A program made the translations under genes and the position numbers. This document shows positions 1 through 7,303 of a stretch of 34,173 nt of DNA, one piece after another. This DNA is from CAYLYM01 sp964387645 (lineage in GTDB: Bacteria; Calditrichota; Calditrichia; RBG-13-44-9), in assembly GCA_964387645.1 (NCBI GenBank), contig CAYLYM010000031.1, positions 1 to 34,173 on the forward strand, written 5' to 3'. How positions within the stretch are numbered: the first letter of the stretch is position 1; the number at the start of each line of letters is the position of its first letter. The notes under the pieces are model-generated. The model was not told the origin of the DNA and did not search any database. It saw only the letters and a list, made by a program, of their open reading frames with translations.

Positions 1-115
1 TGCAGTCAATCAGGCATTGGAAAATGCACGTAAACGCACAGAAGAAGAAATGAGCAAAGTTGCTGGTGGTATGTTAGGTAATCTACCTGCCGGATTCAAA
101 ATACCGGGATTTTAA
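1..115 (+). CDS. ybaB: YbaB/EbfC nucleoid-associated protein, 3' end only
   Basis: Only the last 37 codons are inside the window (reading frame begins at base 2) and the gene starts to the left. The visible tail has the helix 'NQALENARKRTEEEMSKV' followed by a Gly/Pro-rich end (GGMLGNLPAGFKIPGF), typical of the YbaB/EbfC family C-terminus. Family members are small dimeric DNA-binding proteins of the nucleoid. The stop codon is two bases before the recR start, the usual dnaX-ybaB-recR arrangement, so the two are surely co-transcribed. The identification rests on the tail plus this context. Confidence 0.85.
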   Translation, partial: AVNQALENARKRTEEEMSKVAGGMLGNLPAGFKIPGF

Positions 116-117
116 TA

Positions 118-717
118 ATGACTTTGTCTAATTTGCCTCCTGTTTTAGAGGAATTAATTGAGGAGTTTTCCCGTTTGCCTGGAATAGGCCGAAAAACAGC
201 TACTCGGTTGGCATTTCATATCTTAAAAATTTCCAAAGAAGAAGCACAGTCACTTGCTCAGGCTATATTGAAGACCAAAGAAAAAATTCATTTTTGTCGC
301 ATTTGTTTCAATCTTTCCGAAACTGAAGTTTGCTCTATATGTACAGATAAAAACAGGAATTCGCAACAAATTTGCGTAGTAGAAGATGCCTCTTCCATTT
401 TAATGATCGAAAAAACGAATGAATATCATGGTGTATATCATGTCTTAGGTGGGGTAATTTCTCCGTTAGATGGTATTGGGCCTGATGATTTAAGGATAAA
501 AGAATTGCTACAACGCTTGAAAGGTAGAGAAGAGGTGATATTAGCTTTAAATCCAAGCACAGAAGGCGAGGCAACCAGCATTTACCTTTCGCATTTACTT
601 AAACCAATGGGGGTAAAAATCACTCGCCTTGCCAGAGGTATCCCGCTTGGTAGTACTCTTGAATTTGTCGATGAATTGACGTTGGGTAAAGCTTTAAAAT
701 CACGACGGGAAATTTAA
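118..717 (+). CDS. recR: Recombination mediator protein RecR
   Basis: 199 residues, the normal RecR length. RecR forms a ring-shaped clamp that, with RecO and RecF, loads RecA onto SSB-coated single-stranded DNA at gaps. Visible parts in order: an N-terminal helix-hairpin-helix (LPGIGRKTATRLAFHIL, about residues 20-36), a Cys4 zinc finger (Cys60, Cys63, Cys72, Cys75), a Toprim domain starting near residue 86 (CVVEDASS) with the 'ALNPSTEGEAT' segment, and the C-terminal RGIPLGSTLEFVDELTL motif. The ATG follows the ybaB stop after two bases, so translation is probably coupled. No strong terminator follows; a weak AT hairpin near 792-805 is the only candidate. Confidence 0.97.
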   Translation: MTLSNLPPVLEELIEEFSRLPGIGRKTATRLAFHILKISKEEAQSLAQAILKTKEKIHFCRICFNLSETEVCSICTDKNRNSQQICVVEDASSILMIEKTNEYHGVYHVLGGVISPLDGIGPDDLRIKELLQRLKGREEVILALNPSTEGEATSIYLSHLLKPMGVKITRLARGIPLGSTLEFVDELTLGKALKSRREI

Positions 718-878
718 TTAATAAAGATGAACAACTCGAAATTATCATAATTAAAACTGATAAAAAATTAAAGAATCATTCTGATATTATCACTATCATA
801 ATAGTTTTACCTAAAAATTATCTATATCCAATGATGAAATTTTAAAATAATTGATTAAAAAAATGATAAATTAATATC

Positions 879-907
879 TTGACACCTTATTACCACAATG
901 TTAATTT
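879..907 (+). promoter_or_regulatory. Candidate sigma70-like promoter of the sirtuin gene
   Basis: TTGACA at 879-884, a 17-base spacer, then TAATTT at 902-907. The -35 hexamer is a perfect consensus; the -10 matches TATAAT at three of six positions and also resembles the FCB -7 element TAnnTTTG. A start site near 914 would leave only about a dozen bases of leader before the TTG at 927. Seen in sequence only. Confidence 0.45.
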
Positions 908-926
908 CAATTGGGAATAAAAAATT

Positions 927-1670
927 TTGGATACGGTGTTTTCTGATACGTTATTAGCACGTTTAAAGAAAGCTTATACTGTTGTCGTTTTAACTGGTGC
1001 TGGTATTTCTGCTGCCAGTGGTGTTCCTACTTTTCGTGGAGAAAATGGCCTATGGAAAAAATTTCGCCCGGAAAAATTGGCCAATTTTTATACATTTTCC
1101 CAAAACCCAGAACTTGTTTGGGAGTGGTACCAATGGAGAAGGGAATTAATTTACAAAGTTAAACCGAATCTGGCGCATTATGCTCTTGTTGATTTTGAAA
1201 ATATTTTTCCAGAGTTCTGTTTGATCACGCAAAATATCGACAATCTGCATCAAGAAGCTGGAAATAAAAAAATTATTGAGCTCCACGGGAATATTATGCG
1301 GAATAAATGTTCTAGTTGCGGAAAACCTTACGAAGGGGACTTCGATCTAAAAAATGGAATTCCTAAATGTTCAGATTGTGGAGAACTAATCCGACCAGAT
1401 GTGGTGTGGTTTGGCGAATTTCTTCCTCAAGAGGCTATTCAAAAAGCACAGGAAATGGCCATGGCGAGCGAGGTTTTTTTCTCTATTGGAACATCTGCGG
1501 TTGTTGAGCCTGCTGCTTCTTTACCCTATATAGCTAAAGGAAATGGTGCTTATATTGTAGAAATAAATATAGAAAAAACACCATTAACTAGTTCTGCTGA
1601 TGAATTTTTACAAGGAGCTGCGGACAAAATTCTACCTGAATTGGTGATTGAGATAAATAAGTTGCGATAA
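927..1670 (+). CDS. cobB: NAD-dependent protein deacylase, sirtuin class III (SIRT5/CobB-like)
   Basis: 247 residues, full length for a bacterial sirtuin. It removes acyl groups from lysines using NAD, giving nicotinamide and O-acyl-ADP-ribose. Visible motifs: NAD-binding GAGISAASGVPTFRG (residues 24-38), TQNIDNLH (101-108), catalytic His120 in ELHGNI, and four zinc cysteines (128, 131, 148, 151). Tyr68 and Arg71 form the Y-x-x-R pair that in SIRT5 and E. coli CobB binds the carboxylate of succinyl or malonyl lysine, so desuccinylase activity is likely in addition to deacetylation. The start is a TTG with a weak GGGA ten bases upstream; no ATG lies before the essential GAGIS motif. It seems to have its own promoter at 879-907. 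Confidence 0.95.
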   Translation: MDTVFSDTLLARLKKAYTVVVLTGAGISAASGVPTFRGENGLWKKFRPEKLANFYTFSQNPELVWEWYQWRRELIYKVKPNLAHYALVDFENIFPEFCLITQNIDNLHQEAGNKKIIELHGNIMRNKCSSCGKPYEGDFDLKNGIPKCSDCGELIRPDVVWFGEFLPQEAIQKAQEMAMASEVFFSIGTSAVVEPAASLPYIAKGNGAYIVEINIEKTPLTSSADEFLQGAADKILPELVIEINKLR

Positions 1671-1718
1671 TAAAAATCGAACTTTGAATATTGGATTACG
1701 AAATTTAAAGTAAACGTA

Positions 1719-3950
1719 ATGATTTTTACTTTTAAGAAAATATCATTAGGATTTCTGATTTTATTCTTTTTCACCCAGTGTGCTTATTATAATACTCTTT
1801 TCAATGCTAAAAGAGAATTTAAAAAAGGTATTGAAATAATTCAAAATGAGCCAGAAAAGAAAGAACATCCCCAGGCTAACAATCATTTTACAAAAACGAT
1901 AGACAAGTGTTGGAAATTAATTGAAATCTATAGCGACAAGAGCAAATATGCAGATGATGCACTTTTATTAATTATAAAAAGCGAGATTTACCTTCACCGG
2001 ATAGCCCAGGCAGCACAACATCTAAAACAATTTTTTGCAAAGTACCCCGAAAGCAAATTGATTCCGGAAGCCTATCTGTGGCAGGGAAAACTTTACCTTA
2101 TGCAAGAAAAAGTTGAAGAGGGAAAAGAATATCTGAATCGTTGTCTGGCAACATCTGAGGATAGCAAAATACGGGCACAAGCTTATTACGAATTAGGAAA
2201 TTTGGCTTTTCAAAATAATCAATTCCAGGAGGCCATAGAAACTTTTGAGCGAGCACTGAAAGGCAAAATTGATAAACAGTATGCTGCCTTTATTCAGTAT
2301 TATTTAGCAGAGTCGTATTACTGTCAGGGGAAATACAAAGAAGCTATATCTCATTATAAAAAAGTTGAAAAGCTTTCTCCAAGTCTTGATGTAGAATATA
2401 AAAGTAAATTAAACCTATCGCTAAGTTATGCAGCTCAAAAAAAATATAAGGATGCCCTTAAAATTCTAAGGAAAATGCTCACTGCTCCCCGTTTTAAAAA
2501 TTTTGTTCCTTATATTAAATCTGAAATTGCTAATATATATTTAAAACAAAATCAAGTTCTGGACGCTATTGATCTTTATAAAGAAGTTATTAATAGCCGT
2601 AGTCGAAATGCGGGAACAGCGCTCGCCAGTTTTCGTCTGGCAAAGATATATGAAAATGTTGTGCAGAATGTGGATTCTGCAGTTTATTATTATGGTCAAG
2701 TGAAAAAAATTTATGCTAAATTCGACAGTGTTGAATCTGCAGAAAGTAGACATCTTTTCCTTTCGCAGCTTAAGCAAATAAGAGATGCCATACGTCGGGA
2801 TAGTCGTTTAGTTTTTCGATTAGAAAATGATCAATATTTTCGCGATTCGCTTTATAAAGCACAGCTAGAAGATTCCTTAATGGAAGAATTACGTAAAATT
2901 TCTCCAGAGTTGGCTGCGAAATTTTCAACGGATACCCTGACGTTGGATAGTTTACAGAAATCCCCTCTCAGTCTAAGAGACTCACTTGCCATAACTTTGC
3001 AAGATTCAATAAGGAAGTTAGATAGTTTAAGAGCAATACAGCACCTTGATAGTATAAGAAAAGGACTTATTACAGAAGATGTATCTAAAGAAAAATACTG
3101 GCTAAAAAGCAAAAAATTAAGCAAGAAGAAAAACACTGTATATAAATCAAAAGTTAAAAAATTAGAAAAGAGGAAATTACCTCAAATCAAAGAAGATTTG
3201 AAAAACAATCGTTACCATTTAGCTGAATTTTTCTTACTCGAAGTTCAAAATTATGATTCAGCATTATACCACTATAAAAACTTTTTGGCTACCTATCAGG
3301 ACTCAGTACTTACACCAAAAGCTTTATATTCTGTTTATTACATTTACACCCAGCCAGGATATTCTGATTCTACAAAACGAGATTCAATAGCGAATATTTT
3401 GATTGAAAATTATCCTAAATCACCATTTACTCAAGATATTTTAAAACGAAAAGGTCTTTTATCCAAATTTCAACAAACAGATTCTCTGGAACAGATAGCT
3501 CATCAAATGTTCATTGAAGCAGAAGAGTTATATGAAAATGGTCTCATAGATACAGCCTTGGCTCTTTATGAAAAAATTGCTGAAATGGATACCGATTTGG
3601 TTTGGTCTGCAAAAGCCCAATTAGCCAGAGCCTGGATTTTTGAACACAATCTTAACGATGTTGACCGGGCTATAGCAGAATATAAACGTTTATATGATAA
3701 TTTTGATCTGCCGGAATTTAAATCGTTGGCTGCTATGAAGACAGCGATTCCAAAAGAATCAATTTCTCCTGTAAAAATTAAATCAGATTCTATGATGGCA
3801 GCTATACCAAATGATAGTTCTAAAATTTTAAGTGTGACACCTAATACTCGACAGTCAGTTACAACTGGAGAGTCCTCTACACATGATCTCCCTCTGGTGG
3901 CAAAAACACGCAGATATCGCCAGTGGAGACAGGCACGTATGCGAAAATAA
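1719..3950 (+). CDS. Large TPR-repeat envelope lipoprotein
   Basis: 743 residues. A hydrophobic signal ends in FFTQC-AYYNTLFNAK, so Cys21 is the probable lipidation site, although Gln at -1 is not a standard lipobox. 'Cys-AYYNT-xxNAK' recurs at the mature end of TPR lipoproteins in FCB-group bacteria (from memory, not searched). At least five TPR-like units fill residues about 110-300, and more appear at 490-540 and 595-680. Between them, residues 375-445 are rich in DSL/DSI triplets (seven copies) and probably coiled-coil, followed by a Lys-rich linker. The C-terminus is very basic (RRYRQWRQARMRK). Role unknown; by analogy with BamD or YbgF-type proteins it may scaffold an outer-membrane or division complex. 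There is no obvious Shine-Dalgarno. Confidence 0.85.
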   Translation: MIFTFKKISLGFLILFFFTQCAYYNTLFNAKREFKKGIEIIQNEPEKKEHPQANNHFTKTIDKCWKLIEIYSDKSKYADDALLLIIKSEIYLHRIAQAAQHLKQFFAKYPESKLIPEAYLWQGKLYLMQEKVEEGKEYLNRCLATSEDSKIRAQAYYELGNLAFQNNQFQEAIETFERALKGKIDKQYAAFIQYYLAESYYCQGKYKEAISHYKKVEKLSPSLDVEYKSKLNLSLSYAAQKKYKDALKILRKMLTAPRFKNFVPYIKSEIANIYLKQNQVLDAIDLYKEVINSRSRNAGTALASFRLAKIYENVVQNVDSAVYYYGQVKKIYAKFDSVESAESRHLFLSQLKQIRDAIRRDSRLVFRLENDQYFRDSLYKAQLEDSLMEELRKISPELAAKFSTDTLTLDSLQKSPLSLRDSLAITLQDSIRKLDSLRAIQHLDSIRKGLITEDVSKEKYWLKSKKLSKKKNTVYKSKVKKLEKRKLPQIKEDLKNNRYHLAEFFLLEVQNYDSALYHYKNFLATYQDSVLTPKALYSVYYIYTQPGYSDSTKRDSIANILIENYPKSPFTQDILKRKGLLSKFQQTDSLEQIAHQMFIEAEELYENGLIDTALALYEKIAEMDTDLVWSAKAQLARAWIFEHNLNDVDRAIAEYKRLYDNFDLPEFKSLAAMKTAIPKESISPVKIKSDSMMAAIPNDSSKILSVTPNTRQSVTTGESSTHDLPLVAKTRRYRQWRQARMRK

Positions 3951-4037
3951 AAAATTAAAAATTTTGGAAGAAATGTTCGACTGATTTTTATCCTCTCCAA
4001 AATATTTTTTAGGAAAAAATTAGATGTTGTTGAGTTT

Positions 4038-4517
4038 ATGAAAAAATCGTTTTTCGAATATATTAAACTTACCGTATTGGTTCCTGGTATTATTATCATT
4101 GTTTCATTATTAATAATATCATGTTCTCATTCAATAAACATGAGGAAAGAAATTGAGAACGACAGCGTGAATCGGGCTGATCTGGAAAGACCACGAGCAA
4201 AAATTACAACTCATGATAGTTTTTCGGGATATGCTTCATATTATGGGGCTGAATTTCATGGGAAAAAGACAGCCAGCGGGGAAATTTTTGATATGCACGC
4301 ACTTACTGCCGCCCATAAATACCTGCCCTTTGGAACACTTTGTAGAGTAATCAATCTTAAAAATCAAAAATCAGTTATTGTACGCATCAATGACAGAGGC
4401 CCATTTATTCAGGGAAGAATTATTGATCTGTCTTTTCAAGCGGCTAAAAATATAGGTGCAGTGAATAGCGGAGTAATTCCAGTAAAAATTGAGATTTTAT
4501 ACCTTCCCCGAAATTAA
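4038..4517 (+). CDS. rlpA: RlpA-like septal lytic transglycosylase lipoprotein
   Basis: 159 residues. An N-terminal hydrophobic segment ends in LIISC, giving lipidation at Cys29. The double-psi beta-barrel occupies about residues 63-156: SGYASYYGAEFHGKKTASGE and VRINDRGPFIQGRIIDLS are the diagnostic RlpA motifs. Glu82 and Asp119 match the catalytic acid positions known from Pseudomonas RlpA, which cuts naked glycan strands at the septum. There is no SPOR domain, so septal targeting must come from elsewhere. It follows the TPR lipoprotein by 87 bases on the same strand, and both are envelope lipoproteins that could share a transcript. Confidence 0.92.
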   Translation: MKKSFFEYIKLTVLVPGIIIIVSLLIISCSHSINMRKEIENDSVNRADLERPRAKITTHDSFSGYASYYGAEFHGKKTASGEIFDMHALTAAHKYLPFGTLCRVINLKNQKSVIVRINDRGPFIQGRIIDLSFQAAKNIGAVNSGVIPVKIEILYLPRN

Positions 4518-4890
4518 TTACTTTTTAAATAATATTGAGTTAATTTTAAAAATGAAATGATTTTTAATCACTTTAAGCATTATGGAAGAATAATCCTGAG
4601 CGTAGCAGTAGGTATGAATATTAAGATATTCTGTTTTTTGTGTCCGGTAGCTCAATACAGTCAGATCTGTCAGGTTGGTACTTGGTAGACCTGGCTATAT
4701 TCTTATTGTAAATATTATCGGTAGGTCTTAAATGTAATATGTGTTATGATGAATAATTTTCTCTGTTTGATTTAAAGCAGTCGAACATTTAATTTTAAAG
4801 TTAATTTTTGCAAAGGGTTTTGATGATGATTGATTAAAAAAATTAATAAAAATTTAATTAAAAATCATTTTAATTAATAAGGAGATGAAA
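4518..4890. other. Long leader/intergenic region before thioredoxin with a GC-richer island
   Basis: 373 bases without a clear gene. Bases about 4590-4735 are visibly richer in G and C than the flanks. GGTAG occurs three times (4646, 4684, 4720). A 7-bp hairpin pairs 4669-4675 with 4689-4695 (one G-T pair). A 24-codon open frame at 4614-4688 (MNIKIFCFLCPVAQ..., four Cys) lies inside, without a convincing ribosome site. It could be a structured leader or small RNA of trxA, or decayed sequence. No tRNA T-loop is present. Confidence 0.4.
4854..4877 (+). promoter_or_regulatory. Hairpin directly upstream of the trxA ribosome binding site
   Basis: TTAATTAAAA (4854-4863) pairs perfectly with TTTTAATTAA (4868-4877) around a four-base loop. 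It ends one base before the AAGGAG ribosome site (4879-4884), so in the mRNA it would stack against the initiation region. AT-only stems are weak, so this may be chance in AT-rich DNA. Confidence 0.35.
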
Positions 4891-5214
4891 ATGGCAAAAC
4901 TAATTGAGGTCGAAGATGATAATTTTGAAAAAGAGGTTTTACAATCTGATTTACCAGTAGTTGTTGATTTCTGGGCGGTTTGGTGTGGTCCCTGCAAAAT
5001 GGTTGCGCCAATCATGGAGGAACTGTCGGAAAAATACGCAGGCAAAGTTAAAATTGCCAAAGTTGATGTTGATAAAAATCCGAATATTGCAGTAAAATAT
5101 AGCATTAGAAGTATTCCAACGATTATGTTTTTTAAGGATGGGAGGGTTGTTGATCAAATCATAGGAGCTTATCCAAAATCTTATTTTGAAGAAAAATTAA
5201 AAGCTTTATTATAA
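4891..5214 (+). CDS. trxA: Thioredoxin
   Basis: 107 residues from the chosen start, the usual size. It is the cytoplasmic dithiol reductant for ribonucleotide reductase, peroxidases and other targets. The active site is FWAVWCGPCKM with Cys32 and Cys35, the same numbering as E. coli, and the cis-proline loop RSIPTIM is present. An in-frame ATG six bases earlier (4885) immediately abuts the AAGGAG at 4879-4884; that ribosome site is correctly spaced only for the ATG at 4891, so MAKLIEV is taken as the true N-terminus. A strong intrinsic terminator follows at once (5221-5248), making this a single-gene unit behind a long leader. Confidence 0.97.
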   Translation: MAKLIEVEDDNFEKEVLQSDLPVVVDFWAVWCGPCKMVAPIMEELSEKYAGKVKIAKVDVDKNPNIAVKYSIRSIPTIMFFKDGRVVDQIIGAYPKSYFEEKLKALL

Positions 5215-5220
5215 AAATAG

Positions 5221-5248
5221 AAGGGAGAACAATGGTTTCTCCCTTTTT
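5221..5248 (+). terminator. Rho-independent terminator of trxA
   Basis: AAGGGAGAA (5221-5229) pairs perfectly with TTCTCCCTT (5237-5245) around a 7-base loop and runs into a T tract (5244-5248). It lies seven bases after the trxA stop. Confidence 0.92.
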
Positions 5249-5307
5249 ATTTTATACCATTTAGAAGATTAACAAGAGAATTATTAAATATTTTAAAATT
5301 ACCTGTT

Positions 5308-5901
5308 ATGAAATTGAAAATAACAAAATCGAGTTTTGTTAAAAGCATAGTAGATATTAAAGATCGACCTAAACCATTTCTACCAGAGTTTGCTTTTGCA
5401 GGACGATCAAATGTTGGAAAATCTTCATTAATCAACTGTTTGTTGAATCGAAAAAATTTTGCCAAAGTAAGCAAACAACCAGGGAAAACACGAACCATTA
5501 ATTACTTTCTCATAAATGAAGACTTTTATTTCGTGGATTTACCCGGGTATGGTTTTGCACGCATTTCTGGACAGGAACAGAGGCGTTGGAAACAAATGAT
5601 TGAAAATTATTTATTGAATAATGAATATTTAAAACAAATTATGGTTTTGATTGATTTAGTTGTTGGACCACAGAAAAACGATTTACAGTTAATTGAATGG
5701 CTACGTTATAACCAGATTCCTTTCCAGATAATAGGAACTAAATCTGATAGGATAAGCAGGAACATTAGAGAAAAACAGCTCAAACTTGTGCGTCAGTCAT
5801 TTGATTTGAGTGAAGATGTACCCATCATACCTTTTTCATCGAAAGATCGAACAGGCCGTGCACAAGTTCTAGCCTTAATAGCCAAATTATTACCAGCATA
5901 G
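5308..5901 (+). CDS. engB: Ribosome biogenesis GTPase EngB (YsxC/YihA)
   Basis: 197 residues, normal for the family. EngB is a small TRAFAC GTPase needed for a late step of 50S subunit assembly. All G motifs are readable: G1 GRSNVGKSS (32-40), G2 GKTRTINYF, G3 DLPGYGFA (77-84) with the family-specific YGFA, G4 TKSDR, and G5 PFSSKDRTG. The ATG at 5308 lacks an obvious Shine-Dalgarno, but the N-terminal SSFVKSI segment before G1 is typical, so this start fits. It is separated from trxA by a terminator and thus needs its own promoter in 5249-5307, where I cannot pick a clear one. Confidence 0.96.
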   Translation: MKLKITKSSFVKSIVDIKDRPKPFLPEFAFAGRSNVGKSSLINCLLNRKNFAKVSKQPGKTRTINYFLINEDFYFVDLPGYGFARISGQEQRRWKQMIENYLLNNEYLKQIMVLIDLVVGPQKNDLQLIEWLRYNQIPFQIIGTKSDRISRNIREKQLKLVRQSFDLSEDVPIIPFSSKDRTGRAQVLALIAKLLPA

Positions 5902-6018
5902 TTTCGGCACACCTTCTAAAATTCATTATATTGGAATAATTTACATAAAAGTTGATTTTTTGATAACATAATTACATATTCATTTTGTTGAGATTAGAAA
6001 ACAAAAACAGGTGAAATC

Positions 6019-6966
6019 ATGAAAATTTTAATTAGTGATAAGACCTCTCCAAAGTGTGCCGAAATTCTTCGTAAAGCAGGACATCAAGTAGAAGAGAAAT
6101 TTGGTATTAAACAGGATGAATTGCTTTCTATTATTGTTGAATATGATGGCTTGATTGTTAGAAGCGCAACAAAAGTTACACGAGAGATTATTGAAGCCGG
6201 GAAAAACTTGAAAGTTATTGGACGCGCAGGAACAGGGGTAGATAATATTGATATAGAAACTGCGACGGAAAGAAATATTGTTGTGATGAATACGCCAGGA
6301 GCAAATACAAATGCTGTTGTTGAATTAATCTTAGCCTATATTCTTTCTTTAGGGCGTCACCTTTATCAGGCTTCGAAATCCCTAAAAGACGGACGCTGGG
6401 AGAAGAAAAAATTGGTAGGAACTGAAGTCAGCGGTAAGACATTAGGGATAATTGGCTGTGGAAGAATAGGCCGCCAGGTGGCTATGAAGTCACAATGTTT
6501 AGGTATGGAAGTGATTTGTTATGATCCATATGTTGGGCGCGAAATTATTGATAAGTTTGGTGTGAAATTAGTTGCAAACATGGATGAAGTATTAAAGGAA
6601 TCACATTATATATCTATTAACATTCCAAAAACACCCGAAACCATTAATTATATTGCAAAGCAAGAATTTGAAAAAATGCAGAAAGGTGTGTATTTTATTA
6701 ATTGTTCAAGAGGAGGGATTGTGAATGAAAAAGATCTATTTTGGGCATTGAACGAAGGTATTGTTGCGGCTGCTGGAATTGATGTTTTCGTAACTGAACC
6801 TCCTAGGAATCAGCAACTTGTTCAGCATCCTAATGTTATGTGTACACCTCATTTAGGTGCTTCTACTGTAGAAGCTCAGGAAAATGTAGGTATACAAATT
6901 GCCGAGCAAATTGTTGATATGTTCGCCGGGAGGGAAATAAGGAATCAGGTTAAATTGAAAAAATAG
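6019..6966 (+). CDS. serA: D-3-phosphoglycerate dehydrogenase, short form
   Basis: 315 residues of the D-2-hydroxyacid dehydrogenase family, probably oxidising 3-phosphoglycerate with NAD as the first step of serine synthesis. Visible features: the substrate-side signature LIVRSATKV and GRAGTGVDNID, the Rossmann motif GIIGCGRIGRQVA, and the catalytic triad set by Arg in NCSRGGIVNE, Glu in DVFVTEPP and His in CTPHLGAST. The RAGTGVDNID and HLGAST sequences favour SerA over lactate or glyoxylate enzymes. It ends soon after the catalytic domain and lacks the regulatory ACT domain, so serine feedback inhibition of the E. coli type is not expected. An AGGTGA ribosome site precedes the ATG, and a strong terminator follows. 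Confidence 0.88.
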   Translation: MKILISDKTSPKCAEILRKAGHQVEEKFGIKQDELLSIIVEYDGLIVRSATKVTREIIEAGKNLKVIGRAGTGVDNIDIETATERNIVVMNTPGANTNAVVELILAYILSLGRHLYQASKSLKDGRWEKKKLVGTEVSGKTLGIIGCGRIGRQVAMKSQCLGMEVICYDPYVGREIIDKFGVKLVANMDEVLKESHYISINIPKTPETINYIAKQEFEKMQKGVYFINCSRGGIVNEKDLFWALNEGIVAAAGIDVFVTEPPRNQQLVQHPNVMCTPHLGASTVEAQENVGIQIAEQIVDMFAGREIRNQVKLKK

Positions 6967-6983
6967 AACCAATGAGATTCTCT

Positions 6984-7012
6984 ACAAAAGCCCTACATTG
7001 CAGGGCTTTTGT
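6984..7012. terminator. Intrinsic terminator after serA
   Basis: A perfect 11-bp stem, ACAAAAGCCCT (6984-6994) with AGGGCTTTTGT (7002-7012), around a 7-base loop. The T-run is inside the 3' arm; the A-run on the 5' arm would give T residues for the opposite strand, so it may also stop transcription from the minus-strand gene ending at 7304. Confidence 0.88.
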
Positions 7013-7079
7013 AATGCGTGCCCGGGAATATTTTACTGCTTTTGTATTTAGGTATTTTTAAAATTTAATAAAGGAGAAT

Positions 7080-7302
7080 AGGTCGTAATCCGTAGTGGTA
7101 AAATTGTGATTTAAATATTTAAATGTATTTTTATGACAAATCTGCTACCAGATAAATAGGGTTTGGATATGAGTATAGTAAGGATCAAATAAATAAGATT
7201 GAAAAATCTATATCTGGTAAGGACATTAATCTGTAGATTTGGCAGGAGTGTTTGAAGGTGGAGTAACTTACACAAAAAGATATTTCTATGATGGACTGAT
7301 TA
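7080..7302 (+). pseudogene. Decayed remnant, possibly of an outer-membrane beta-barrel protein
   Basis: There is no intact gene between the serA terminator and the end of the minus-strand gene, but two short stretches read like protein in different frames. Bases 7165-7233 give GYEYSKDQINKIEKSISG... and then a stop. Bases 7233-7302, shifted one frame, give VDLAGVFEGGVTYTKRYF followed by YDGLINYSK. Joined, these resemble the last strands of small porin-family (OMP_b-brl type) proteins, where a charged loop is followed by 'DFGLVFGAGVE...ARYxxGLTNI'. Upstream bases (7080-7164) hold several in-frame stops. The similarity is from memory, so the family call is tentative. The last codons overlap the tail of the opposing gene. 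Confidence 0.3.
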
Positions 7303-7303
7303 A

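Noticed and set aside
792..805. ACTAT/ATAGT hairpin with T's, as a recR terminator
   Set aside because: Only a five-pair AT-rich stem; such hairpins are expected by chance here.
3566..4099. 177-codon open frame on the minus strand across the TPR lipoprotein and rlpA
   Set aside because: It overlaps two well-supported genes on the other strand, has no recognisable motif, and is a by-product of base composition.
4641..4712. Stretch beginning GTCCGGTAGCTCAA that looks like a tRNA 5' half
   Set aside because: No acceptor pairing or TTCGA-type T-loop follows at the right spacing.
4885..4890. Upstream ATG of thioredoxin as its start
   Set aside because: It abuts the Shine-Dalgarno AAGGAG; the ATG six bases later is correctly spaced and aligns with the E. 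coli N-terminus.
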